A stretch of 64,000 nucleotides of DNA from assembly GCF_014250515.1 (NCBI RefSeq), contig NZ_CP060202.1:1981001-2045000 (forward strand), read 5' to 3'. The translations under genes and the position numbers were made by a program. The notes under the pieces were generated by a model. That model was not told where the DNA came from and did not search any database. It saw only the letters and a program-made list of their open reading frames with translations. Positions within the stretch are counted from its first letter, which is position 1. The number at the start of each line of letters is the position of its first letter. Source of the DNA: Hymenobacter sediminicola. GTDB taxonomy: Bacteria > Bacteroidota > Bacteroidia > Cytophagales > Hymenobacteraceae. Positions 40,914 to 48,644 of the stretch are shown in pieces.

Positions 40914-41861
40914 CTACTGAACTTCTGTAGATACCGGCGTCGCATTGGCATCCTGGCCGGCTGTCATGCGGATAGATTCGGCGGCCTGCTGGCGCAGTTT
41001 CAGGTCCGGATAGAATTCGCGCTGGCGTACATCGTAGAGGTTGCCTTTCACCAGCACGTGCAGCAGCATGCTTTCGATAGAAATAGCCTCGCCTTTTTTG
41101 GCGGCGGCGGCGTTGTTGTGCTCCAGCTTATGGCCATCCATAATGACCACTAGATTAGAGCCAATGGCCTCCAGCTGATTTCCCTCCGTGATAAGGACGC
41201 CAGTATCTTCGCCCAGCCCAATGCCGATGAGCTTGGGGTGCAGTGCCACGGCCTCAATAATCCGTCCGAACCGGCCGCGCTTCACAAAGTGCGAGTCGAT
41301 GATGACGCTGTCAATCAGGCCGAGGCCGGTTCCCATCTTCACGGCGCCTTTCATCAGCGCATCGGGCACGCTGCCGCCCTTGATCATGGTTTTGGACATG
41401 GCCATGGCGCCAGCCGAAGTACCGGCAATAATGAAGTTGGGCTGCTCGTAGTAGCGTTGCTTCAGCACTTGCAGAAACTCAGAGCCACCGAACATTTCCG
41501 TCAGGCGCGACTGGTTGCCGCCGCTCATCATCACCACATCGGCTTGGCGCAGGCGCTCCAGGTACTCCGGCTGCCGGGCATCTTCGGGGGTCCGGATATC
41601 CATAATGTTCACGTTGTTGCAATTGAGCATCGTGAACGAGGATATGTAGATGCGGGCCACTTCTTCCGGAATCATAGAGGCCGTGGTGATGACCTCTATG
41701 CGGGGATCTTCCAGACCGGATTCCAGAATAACCCGTTTCAGAATGCCCAGCTCGAAAAAATTGAGGTAGTATTTCTTTTTAGTGCGGGGATTGGGATATG
41801 TGCCCTTGTCCTCGTTGCCGCCTATGGCAATAAGCTTACCGAGAGGTTTGGATGTCATCAA
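40914..41861 (-). CDS. cphB: Cyanophycinase (S51 serine peptidase)
   Basis: The 315-residue protein should hydrolyse cyanophycin (multi-L-arginyl-poly-L-aspartate) to beta-Asp-Arg dipeptides. It has GKLIAIGGNEDKG at the start, MMSGGNQSRL (about 111-120), the nucleophile in AGTSAGAMAMSK (Ser149) and IIDSHFVKRGRFGR (near 185-200), all typical of CphB. There is no clear signal peptide, so it is probably cytoplasmic. An ATG one codon later is equally usable. The converging isoaspartyl peptidase completes the route. No cyanophycin synthetase is in the window. Confidence 0.9.
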   Translation of the reverse strand: MMTSKPLGKLIAIGGNEDKGTYPNPRTKKKYYLNFFELGILKRVILESGLEDPRIEVITTASMIPEEVARIYISSFTMLNCNNVNIMDIRTPEDARQPEYLERLRQADVVMMSGGNQSRLTEMFGGSEFLQVLKQRYYEQPNFIIAGTSAGAMAMSKTMIKGGSVPDALMKGAVKMGTGLGLIDSVIIDSHFVKRGRFGRIIEAVALHPKLIGIGLGEDTGVLITEGNQLEAIGSNLVVIMDGHKLEHNNAAAAKKGEAISIESMLLHVLVKGNLYDVRQREFYPDLKLRQQAAESIRMTAGQDANATPVSTEVQ

Positions 41862-41980
41862 CGCAAAAAATCAACTGAAGGAAAACGAAAAATAAAACTA
41901 CTGTCGTCCGAATGCAAGCTTCGGGCCAGCCAAATCAGTGTCGAGCTTCCGGAAAAAAGATTCCCAGCAGAAATCCGGCG

Positions 41981-43789
41981 CTATGGTTTGCCCACTAATA
42001 CGTCAAAGGTGCTCGTAGCGACTGAATGGTAATTGGGCCGGGCCTTGGCGTAGAGCTGGCGGGCCCGCTCCGCTCCGCCGGGTGTAGCCAGCAACGCTTT
42101 GTAGAGTGGGACCAAAAATTTGCGTCGGCCCACATGGGTTAGGAACTGATGCAGGGCTTCATCGGCGGGGGAGTAGCCGGCGGCAATGGTGTGCGGAAAC
42201 CAAGCCGCCAGAATTTCGGCGTTGCCGGATAGCGTGAAGCCGAAGGCCGCGTCCAGCTCCGTGAGCTGCTGGGTAGTTATTGCTTTGGGAAGACCGTGCA
42301 GAAAATGCACCCATTCGTGGCTGCTCCATTCGTCGGTGTTCAGCACGCGGGCCGGAGTGCCTTGTTGCCAGTTTTGCAGTGCATCCTCTACGGCATCAAA
42401 CCGAGCCGAGCCGACGGGTGGGGCCACGGCCGGGATGCCGGGCCGGTTGATCCAAGCATCGAGCTGGACCTGTTGCTCCAGCCCAGGATGCTTGTCCAGT
42501 AGCTCGCGGCGCAGGTACGCCACAAAGGAAGCCGTGTCCATACTCTGAAAACTGTGGCGGGCGAAGTAGTCCTTAATAAAGGTGTCCAGAGCCGGGCGGC
42601 CCACCAGGTGCTCCAATGTGAGTAGGAGGTAGTCGCCTTTCTCGTATGCAATTTCATTGAGGCCTTCGTCCGGGTCTCGTCCGGCTAGGTCCAGGTGCAG
42701 GTGGGTATCAGGGCTGGTCGCTCCGAGTTCCTCTACGGTATGAAGCAGGGCTGAGTGGCCGAGCACCTGCAGCATATCGGCGTAGGGGCGGCCATACAGC
42801 TTCTCCATAATGCGCCGCTCGAAGTATACTGTGAAGCCTTCGTTCAGCCAGAAATCATTCCAGGTAGCGTTAGTCACGAGGTTGCCGCTCCAGGAGTGGG
42901 CCAGCTCGTGGGCTACTAAGCTGGTCAGGCTACGGTCGCCGGCTAAAATAGTAGGCGTTACAAATGTTAAGCGTGGGTTCTCCATTCCGCCAAACGGAAA
43001 AGAGGGGGGTAGAACCAGCAAATCGTACCGTTCCCAGCGGTAAGGACCATACAACTCTTCGGCGGCAGCTACCATTTTCTCCAGGTCCTCAAACTCACTC
43101 GTTGCTACGGGCAGCGTTATTGGTTCGGCATAGATACCGGTGCGGGCACTGAGCGGCGTGAATTCCAGGTCGCCGATGGCCAGTGCCATCAGGTAGGCCG
43201 GAATCGGCTGGTCCATTCGGAAATGATACTCGCCAGTGGTGTTGCGCTCTTGCGGGTTGCTGGCACTCATCAACGCCAATAGCTCTACCGGAGCCTGCAC
43301 ACGGGCTTCATACGTGAAGCGGATGCCGGGAGAGTCTTGGCAAGGAATCCAGGTCCGGGCCAGAATGGCCTGCGACTGAGTGAACAGAAATGGATGCTGG
43401 CGGCCGGCCGTTTGCTCCGGGCTCAACCATTGCAGGGCGGCGGCGCCCGGCGTAGTCTGGTAGCGGATTGTAACGGTAGTCGTGTCGGGGCGGATAGCAA
43501 TACGCAGCGGCTGGCCCAGCACGGCATCCGTGGCTCCCAGCTCAAAAGAGGTTGGCTCACCGGCTAGGCCGCCCAGCAGTACGGCTTCTATCTGCAGTTC
43601 CCGTGCATCGAGTAACAGTTCAGTAGCGCCGGAATTATGGAGCTGCCAGGTAGCTGTTCCTCGCAGGATGCGCTCCGTGAAATCTACCGCTAGGTCGAGC
43701 GCCAGATGGTGGACGCTGACCTGAGTAGGGCGGGCATAGCTGTGCGGATCGGGCGTGGTGTGCAGGGGGGAGATGAGAGAAGCAGGCAT
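41981..43789 (-). CDS. M1 aminopeptidase, leukotriene-A4-hydrolase-like
   Basis: The 602-residue zinc aminopeptidase has GGMENPR (about 262-268), the zinc motif HELAHSWSGNL (near 295-305) and NEGFTVYFERRI (Glu near 318). A tyrosine-rich LTA4H-type C-terminal armadillo region (FLTHVGRRKFLVPLYKALLAT) follows. There is no signal peptide at the chosen start MPASLISPLHTT (43789), so it appears cytoplasmic; the longer frame to 43954 would give an unlike N-terminus. A TACCTTTG promoter lies 58 bases before the start. It should remove N-terminal residues from peptides. Confidence 0.9.
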   Translation of the reverse strand: MPASLISPLHTTPDPHSYARPTQVSVHHLALDLAVDFTERILRGTATWQLHNSGATELLLDARELQIEAVLLGGLAGEPTSFELGATDAVLGQPLRIAIRPDTTTVTIRYQTTPGAAALQWLSPEQTAGRQHPFLFTQSQAILARTWIPCQDSPGIRFTYEARVQAPVELLALMSASNPQERNTTGEYHFRMDQPIPAYLMALAIGDLEFTPLSARTGIYAEPITLPVATSEFEDLEKMVAAAEELYGPYRWERYDLLVLPPSFPFGGMENPRLTFVTPTILAGDRSLTSLVAHELAHSWSGNLVTNATWNDFWLNEGFTVYFERRIMEKLYGRPYADMLQVLGHSALLHTVEELGATSPDTHLHLDLAGRDPDEGLNEIAYEKGDYLLLTLEHLVGRPALDTFIKDYFARHSFQSMDTASFVAYLRRELLDKHPGLEQQVQLDAWINRPGIPAVAPPVGSARFDAVEDALQNWQQGTPARVLNTDEWSSHEWVHFLHGLPKAITTQQLTELDAAFGFTLSGNAEILAAWFPHTIAAGYSPADEALHQFLTHVGRRKFLVPLYKALLATPGGAERARQLYAKARPNYHSVATSTFDVLVGKP

Positions 43790-44124
43790 AAGAAAGGAGC
43801 AACTATATGGAGCCGTAGCCAGTGTAGTGAAGGCTACAGGGCGCGGCAAAGGTAGCCAAAACTGACCGCGCGGCTGGCGGAGGCTAGGTTTGTGGCTGAT
43901 AGCAAGCTCCTCACTAAAGCAGGCAGAACGGAAGCAGCTATCCGGCTGTGACACTCATTTTGGAAGCCCGCCAATAGGGAAGTCTAATAACAAAACTGCT
44001 ATCTTGCAGGCAGTGGAATAAGCTATGCCGTGGGCAACTAATCGGCCCGGAACACAGTAGAACGCGCAACTGGCTATTAGTATGCCGGTTGAGAATGTTC
44101 TTTTATTCCCTCTTACTTACCTGC
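43790..44124. other. Divergent intergenic region
   Basis: This 335-base stretch holds the aminopeptidase promoter (TACCTTTG at 43847-43854, minus strand). Apart from the promoter, I see no gene. The promoter of the L,D-transpeptidase must also lie here, but I see no exact TAnnTTTG for it. Confidence 0.5.
43847..43854 (-). promoter_or_regulatory. TACCTTTG -7 box of the M1 aminopeptidase gene
   Basis: An exact consensus match on the minus strand, 58 bases before the ATG at 43789. It also argues against the longer reading frame start at 43954, which lies upstream of the box. Confidence 0.55.
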
Positions 44125-45933
44125 ATGAATTCATCATTTCGTCCGGCTTTCCTGACTACTCTGCTGTTCTGGCTTCTGGGCCTCACGATGCTGGCCTCTG
44201 CCTCGTCGTGCAGCCAGGAGCAGAAGGAGAAAATCAAGGACGCCCTGCCTGGTGGCCCGGCCAAAGCCGGTGGCCCCCAGCCAACCCTCGACAGCGTGTA
44301 CATCGTGAAGTACATGAGTGCCGAGCCCAAGTTTAAAGACCAGATTGAGTGGGGCAAGAAGTTTTACCGGGAGCGAAATTTCCGCCTCGGGTGGTTCCGT
44401 AACCACGAGCTAGTGCCGCAGGCTAAGACCATGCTGGGCGTTCTGAACAAGGCCGCCGACGAAGGTCTTGATCCTAAAGAATATAAGACCAAGGACTTTG
44501 ATAAGCTTTTCGCTGATCTGGAGGCTGCCCAATCTGACTCTACCAAGCGCAACACGCTGGAGAAGGAGATAGATGTAGCTCTGTCCGGCACGTATTTCAA
44601 CTGGGCTTCCGATTTCTACCGGGGCACCGTAGACCCACGCGCTGTCAAGACCATTGACTGGCAGGTGAAGCGCAACAAAATCAAGCTGCACAAGGCTTTG
44701 ATGACGATCCTGAAAGAGCGCGAAAGCACGTACCCGTATTACGAGTTCGAGCCGCTGCATCCGGAATATGACCAGTTGAAGAAGGCCCTAGCAGAATACC
44801 GTGCGCTACAGCGCAATGGCGGCTGGGCTACTATCCCGGCAACTACCAAGCTCAAGCCGGGCCAGACCTCTCCGGCCGTAGCGGCATTGCGCCAGCGCCT
44901 GCTGGGCACCAAGGCTCCGGCGACTGCGCCTGTTGCCGCCACACCAGCTGCCGCTACTGACCCGGCCGCTACTCCGGCCCGCACAGTAGCGAACAAGCCG
45001 GACAACACGGGCACTGCCGTTCCGGCCGCAGCCGCGCCCGGTGAGAAATATGATGCCGAGCTGGTGCAGGCAGTAAAGTCGTTCCAGACACAAAACGGCC
45101 TCAACCCGGATGGGGTAGTAGGGGGCGAAACGTTACGTTTGCTTAACATTCCGGTAGCCCAGCGCATCGATCAACTAATCCTGAATATGGAGCGGTGGCG
45201 CTGGATTCCGAAGCGCTTCGAGCCGAGCTATCTGCTCGTAAATATCCCCGACTATAAACTCCACATGATTGAAAACAACAAGGAGGTTTTCGACATGCGG
45301 GTTATCGTAGGGAAGGCCCTCAATGCCACCCCGGTCTTCAGCGACAAGATGGAATACGTGGTGCTGGCGCCTTACTGGAACGTGCCCTACAGCATCATCG
45401 ATAAGGAGCTTCGCCCGAAGCTGGCGGCCAATGCACAGGCCACCCTCGACCGGCTCGATATGGAAGTGGTGAAGGGTTCCGGTGCTAAGGCTACTCCCAT
45501 TGATCCTAATAGCATCGACTGGGCCAACTTAACTCCGGCCACCTGGAAGTACACGCTGCGTCGTCGGCCAGGACCTATGAATGACCTCGGCGACGTGAAG
45601 TTCATCTTCCCTAATTCCAACGACGTGTACCTACACGACACCCCGCACGACGAATTGTTCAGCCAGGCCAAGCGGGGATTTAGCCATGGCTGCGTGCGGG
45701 TAGCGGAGCCACTGAAGCTGGCCGAATACCTGTTGCGCAACAAGCCCGGCTGGGACATGATGAAGATCGAAGAAACCATAGCCGGTCGGGAGGAGAAGTA
45801 TGTAAGCCTGCCTGAGCATCTGCCGGTCTACCTAGTGTACTTCACGTCTTGGGTAGACGACGCCGGAAACGTGCATTTCCGAGATGATATATATGGGCAT
45901 GATAAATCACTGGCTAAAGAATACTTCAATTAA
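44125..45933 (+). CDS. L,D-transpeptidase (YcbB/LdtD-like) lipoprotein with split peptidoglycan-binding domain
   Basis: The 602-residue protein cross-links peptidoglycan through 3-3 bonds or attaches proteins to it. The lipobox ends SASSC (about residue 27-31), so it is probably a lipoprotein. Domains are an N-terminal scaffold (about 55-230), a PG_binding_1 domain broken by an insert of about 55 Ala/Pro/Thr-rich residues (KAPATAPVAATPAAATDPAA), and a YkuD catalytic domain with FSHGCVRVAEP (Cys near 523) and HDTPHDELF. The ATG at 44125 gives the signal sequence. Two terminator hairpins follow. Confidence 0.9.
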   Translation: MNSSFRPAFLTTLLFWLLGLTMLASASSCSQEQKEKIKDALPGGPAKAGGPQPTLDSVYIVKYMSAEPKFKDQIEWGKKFYRERNFRLGWFRNHELVPQAKTMLGVLNKAADEGLDPKEYKTKDFDKLFADLEAAQSDSTKRNTLEKEIDVALSGTYFNWASDFYRGTVDPRAVKTIDWQVKRNKIKLHKALMTILKERESTYPYYEFEPLHPEYDQLKKALAEYRALQRNGGWATIPATTKLKPGQTSPAVAALRQRLLGTKAPATAPVAATPAAATDPAATPARTVANKPDNTGTAVPAAAAPGEKYDAELVQAVKSFQTQNGLNPDGVVGGETLRLLNIPVAQRIDQLILNMERWRWIPKRFEPSYLLVNIPDYKLHMIENNKEVFDMRVIVGKALNATPVFSDKMEYVVLAPYWNVPYSIIDKELRPKLAANAQATLDRLDMEVVKGSGAKATPIDPNSIDWANLTPATWKYTLRRRPGPMNDLGDVKFIFPNSNDVYLHDTPHDELFSQAKRGFSHGCVRVAEPLKLAEYLLRNKPGWDMMKIEETIAGREEKYVSLPEHLPVYLVYFTSWVDDAGNVHFRDDIYGHDKSLAKEYFN

Positions 45934-45946
45934 CTGGTGATTTACC

Positions 45947-45970
45947 CCGTTAGCTACCTACCGCTAACGG
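45947..45970 (+). other. Short 8-bp inverted repeat after the transpeptidase
   Basis: CCGTTAGC (45947-45954) and GCTAACGG (45963-45970) pair around an 8-base loop. It lies 13 bases after the stop codon and just before the main terminator, so it may stabilise the mRNA 3' end. Confidence 0.5.
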
Positions 45971-45994
45971 AGCCATGTTGGTTAGCTGTTACCG

Positions 45995-46033
45995 AAAAGC
46001 CCCGTTGTGCTAATACTGCACAACGGGGCTTTT
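45995..46033 (+). terminator. Perfect 16-bp terminator of the L,D-transpeptidase gene
   Basis: AAAAGCCCCGTTGTGC and GCACAACGGGGCTTTT pair exactly around TAATACT. It lies 61 bases after the stop codon. Confidence 0.9.
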
Positions 46034-46097
46034 GCTATACAGTAAATCCCCCAGCAGGATGGCAAGGGGTACGGTTGGATGATGGGTGAAAACGACA

Positions 46098-46124
46098 GTT
46101 TACATATGTATTACAAATGTAAAC
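46098..46124. promoter_or_regulatory. Candidate operator 1 (GTTTACAT...ATGTAAAC)
   Basis: An inverted repeat with 8-base arms and an 11-base centre in the AT-rich upstream region of the XRE regulator. It shares the TACAnnTGTA-like theme with the two downstream elements. Confidence 0.45.
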
Positions 46125-46146
46125 CAGGGGAATAGAGGGCGAGTCA

Positions 46147-46156
46147 TTGTATACAA
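46147..46156. promoter_or_regulatory. Candidate operator 2 (TTGTATACAA palindrome)
   Basis: A perfect 10-base palindrome followed directly by TTGTATA. It lies between the other two elements upstream of the XRE regulator. Confidence 0.4.
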
Positions 46157-46189
46157 TTGTATATCGGATGTAGAAAGGGCTAGCAGTTA

Positions 46190-46211
46190 ATTACAATCGT
46201 ACATTTGTAAT
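46190..46211. promoter_or_regulatory. Candidate operator 3 overlapping the regulator's TACATTTG promoter box
   Basis: ATTACAA (46190-46196) and TTTGTAAT (46204-46211) form an inverted repeat. The -7 box TACATTTG (46200-46207) lies within it, 22 bases before the ATG at 46230. Binding here would block transcription, so negative autoregulation is inferred. Confidence 0.5.
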
Positions 46212-46229
46212 CAAACGTACAGAACGGTT

Positions 46230-46877
46230 ATGGTAGAAAGGATCAGAATGTTATTAGAAGCTAAACAGCTTACTCCAACTCAATTTGCGGATGCAATAGG
46301 AGTAGCCCGGCCTGTAGTAAGCCACATACTGAGCGGCCGGAACAAACCGAGCCTGGAAGTAGTGCAAAAGATCATAGGTGCCTTTCCCGACATTGCGCTG
46401 CCATGGTTGCTCAGCGGTACCGGCAATATGGCCGCGGAGCCTGTACGTAGTGCCAGTATGCCTCTGGAGCCTGACTTGGCTAAGGCACCTGCTAAACGAA
46501 GCAGTATAAAGACGCCAAAGGCCGCCCGTGAGACGCAGCAAGGCCTCTCCTTCGGGGACAACACTACCCAACAGAATACAGGCGCTCCTGAAGCATTTAT
46601 GAGCACAGTGGATACACTGGCACGGCCCGCGCTGAATACTGACAGCCTGCAGCCCCGCGCCGCAGTTCCAATAGACACGGCGCCTACTATCCTAAACCAG
46701 GGAAGCAGCAGGCATGAAGGTGTTTCTGCTGGAAGCGTAAGCGCACCTGCTCCTAACCTAGCCTTGCCCCCTGCACCGCCACTCTTAGCTCAGGTTGCAG
46801 ACAAGGAAAAGGCTATAAGGCGGATAGTCATTTTCTATCGAGACGGCACGTTCACGGACTATCAGCCGGAGCACTAA
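46230..46877 (+). CDS. XRE-family transcription regulator with disordered C-terminal half
   Basis: The 215-residue protein has an N-terminal helix-turn-helix (LTPTQFADAIGVARPVVSHILSGRNKPSLEVVQKI, about 14-49), typical of phage-repressor-like XRE proteins. WLLSGTGNM follows. From about 75 to 195 it is low-complexity, rich in Ala/Pro/Thr/Ser. A short conserved end (KAIRRIVIFYRDGTFTDYQ) remains. Palindromic operators overlap its promoter, which suggests autoregulation. No phage genes are adjacent. Targets are unknown. Confidence 0.8.
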   Translation: MVERIRMLLEAKQLTPTQFADAIGVARPVVSHILSGRNKPSLEVVQKIIGAFPDIALPWLLSGTGNMAAEPVRSASMPLEPDLAKAPAKRSSIKTPKAARETQQGLSFGDNTTQQNTGAPEAFMSTVDTLARPALNTDSLQPRAAVPIDTAPTILNQGSSRHEGVSAGSVSAPAPNLALPPAPPLLAQVADKEKAIRRIVIFYRDGTFTDYQPEH

Positions 46878-47632
46878 CAGGTGCTTTGTAGCTATGCTAA
46901 AGGCTGTCAAGGGATACGCTGAAAGTATTTTAAATTCTGAATATATTTTATAAAACAGTGCAATTTGTCAGTAGGCTCTCTACAGCTTGTAAAAACCGTT
47001 TAAAGCACCTGTATTAGGTAGGTGGTTATAGTGCCTATATTTTCGATATAATACTTCATAGTACAAAATGTCATGATTTAATATTTGATGCTGACATAAA
47101 TGTTGTTTGAGATTGTTAATTTTCTTTATATCAGTAATTTGTAGTGATGTAAATGAAGTTGTGGTAGATGTATGAAGAAGCAAAAAATGTTGCCAGATTT
47201 AATTTAGATAATCATATATGGGTTTCACGAGTCTAGCAGTCCTGCTAGCGACATGCTTTGCTAAGCACTTTGACAGAGTGGTTGGCAGGGTATAGTGAAA
47301 GAAATGACGGATTTCAACTGGCTAATAGAATTGGGGATGCTAAAGTAAGTGACAAGCCCTAGCTCGCTTTATGACTCTCTAGAGTAAGCAGGCAATGCGA
47401 CAATCCGGCTAGGAAATTCAGTGAGGAGAACAAGGCCCCTGAGCCTGTTGACGAATAATGTGATGGAGCAATAGGGATGGTAAAAAGTGAATTAGCTTAC
47501 TGTTGTTTACTTATGTAACTGTCGGCCTGGGCCCAGGCAGGTATTACTTCCGTCTTGATGTAGCTGTCGGCTGCTGTAATTCTAAGGCAGAAGTTGCTTT
47601 GTGATTTTAAGGGTGGTGCTTACCTTTGGGAT
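46878..47632. other. Gene-poor, AT-rich stretch
   Basis: This 755-base stretch holds no gene I can support. Its first 350 bases are the most AT-rich DNA in the window (for example around 46920-47220). A minus-strand frame at 46980-47183 (67 codons) exists but has no ribosome-binding site and no recognisable sequence. A small inverted repeat CTAGCAG-tc-CTGCTAG lies at about 47231-47246. It could be a remnant of an acquired element linked to the XRE gene. Confidence 0.5.
47621..47628 (+). promoter_or_regulatory. TTTG-N19-TACCTTTG promoter 4 bases before a small lipoprotein
   Basis: TTTG at 47598-47601, 19 bases, then TACCTTTG is the full Bacteroidota promoter consensus. The ATG at 47633 follows after GGAT. 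The start site should be at the start codon. Confidence 0.7.
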
Positions 47633-47803
47633 ATGAAAAAATTCCGTCTGCTTTTCCTGCTTGCTGCCAGCGCCCCGCTATTCCTGACTTCTTGCTCGCA
47701 AGCCCCCGACGCTGAGAAAGACCCCAATGCTGATGCGGAATACAAGCGTGCCCACCGCGCCGAGAATTACCGCGAAGCGCAACGTAGCAACGTTAACTAC
47801 TAA
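47633..47803 (+). CDS. Small lipoprotein, 56 residues
   Basis: The 56-residue protein starts MKKFRLLFLLAASAPLFLTSC, a clear lipoprotein signal with the lipidated cysteine at residue 21. A short, charged Lys/Glu/Arg/Asn-rich mature part of about 36 residues remains. No family is recognised. Its own promoter and downstream terminator make it an independent unit. Confidence 0.8.
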   Translation: MKKFRLLFLLAASAPLFLTSCSQAPDAEKDPNADAEYKRAHRAENYREAQRSNVNY

Positions 47804-47893
47804 TTCCCTTACGGGTTCTGCAAAGGGTGTATAAGGCTGGCTCTGCCACATAAGGCAACGCCAACTTCAAAGCAACCACGCATCATCTTATAG

Positions 47894-47927
47894 AAAGCCC
47901 CACCCGACGCAAGTCAGGTGGGGCTTT
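47894..47927. terminator. Bidirectional terminator hairpin
   Basis: AAAGCCCCACC and GGTGGGGCTTT pair exactly around a 12-base loop. It lies between the small lipoprotein and the convergent unknown gene. Confidence 0.85.
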
Positions 47928-47963
47928 AAGATTTTAGGACCAAGGGCGAAGCGCCTGCGCGGG

Positions 47964-48434
47964 CTAAGCAAATACGCTCGGGGCCGGCAGCAGATGAGGC
48001 AGCTGGATTTCGGCCAGCAGACGGTTCTCTAATAGGTCGACCCAAGTGCGCAGATACAGCACTACATCGTCGCGCTGGTTGTGGCGCAGGGCGTTTCGGC
48101 GCTCAAAAGGAATAGCAGCCAACACAACCGGGTCGGAAAGACGCTCCAAGTGCGTAAGGTCGGTACGGGTGAAGCCAGCAGCTAGCATTTCATCAATGGT
48201 TTGGTCGATGGGCAGGCCGCTGCTGGGGCAATAGTCAATCAGCTGCCGCTCCCAGTCGCCGTAGCGCTGCATAGCACGGGTGTGAATTTCGGCTTTAGTG
48301 AGCTTGGTAATCGTCTGCGCCAGATGGCCGCAGTTGCAGCTGCCCATGTGGCCCCACTGATAAGGCGCTTGCGTGGCAAGATGCTGGGCTGTGTCGCGGA
48401 GTGCCTGAATGACGGCAAGAGTACGGTGAGCCAT
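47964..48434 (-). CDS. Conserved hypothetical protein
   Basis: I do not recognise a domain in this 156-residue protein. It has no signal or membrane segment. The CNCGHLAQT stretch (about 33-41) holds two cysteines and a histidine that could bind metal, and DYCPSSGLPID follows. The C-terminus is helical (VVLYLRTWVDLLENRLL). It is flanked by terminators on both sides. Confidence 0.65.
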   Translation of the reverse strand: MAHRTLAVIQALRDTAQHLATQAPYQWGHMGSCNCGHLAQTITKLTKAEIHTRAMQRYGDWERQLIDYCPSSGLPIDQTIDEMLAAGFTRTDLTHLERLSDPVVLAAIPFERRNALRHNQRDDVVLYLRTWVDLLENRLLAEIQLPHLLPAPSVFA

Positions 48435-48588
48435 AGGACTAAGAGCAGGAAGCGTGGCGGTTAACTACGATGTCAGCTGTAAAATGCTTAAGTCCTGCAT
48501 TTTGTTTCACTTCGCGTGCTGCCTCACCGGGCCATCTGTAGATCAGGCATCCTGCAATGAAGCTGTTTACAGTACCTGTTAGCCATGA

Positions 48589-48620
48589 AAAAGGCCCTAG
48601 CAGGGTAGCCAGGGCCTTTT
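48589..48620. terminator. Terminator of the RhlE-like helicase gene
   Basis: AAAAGGCCCT and AGGGCCTTTT pair exactly around a 12-base loop. It lies 25 bases after the stop codon on the minus strand. Confidence 0.85.
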
Positions 48621-48644
48621 CAAATCAAGCAAATTCAGGAGGAT

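Noticed and set aside
46980..47183. Minus-strand 67-codon frame in the AT-rich block
   Set aside because: There is no ribosome-binding site, promoter box or recognisable protein character. Long frames are possible by chance here, although I cannot exclude a small acquired gene.
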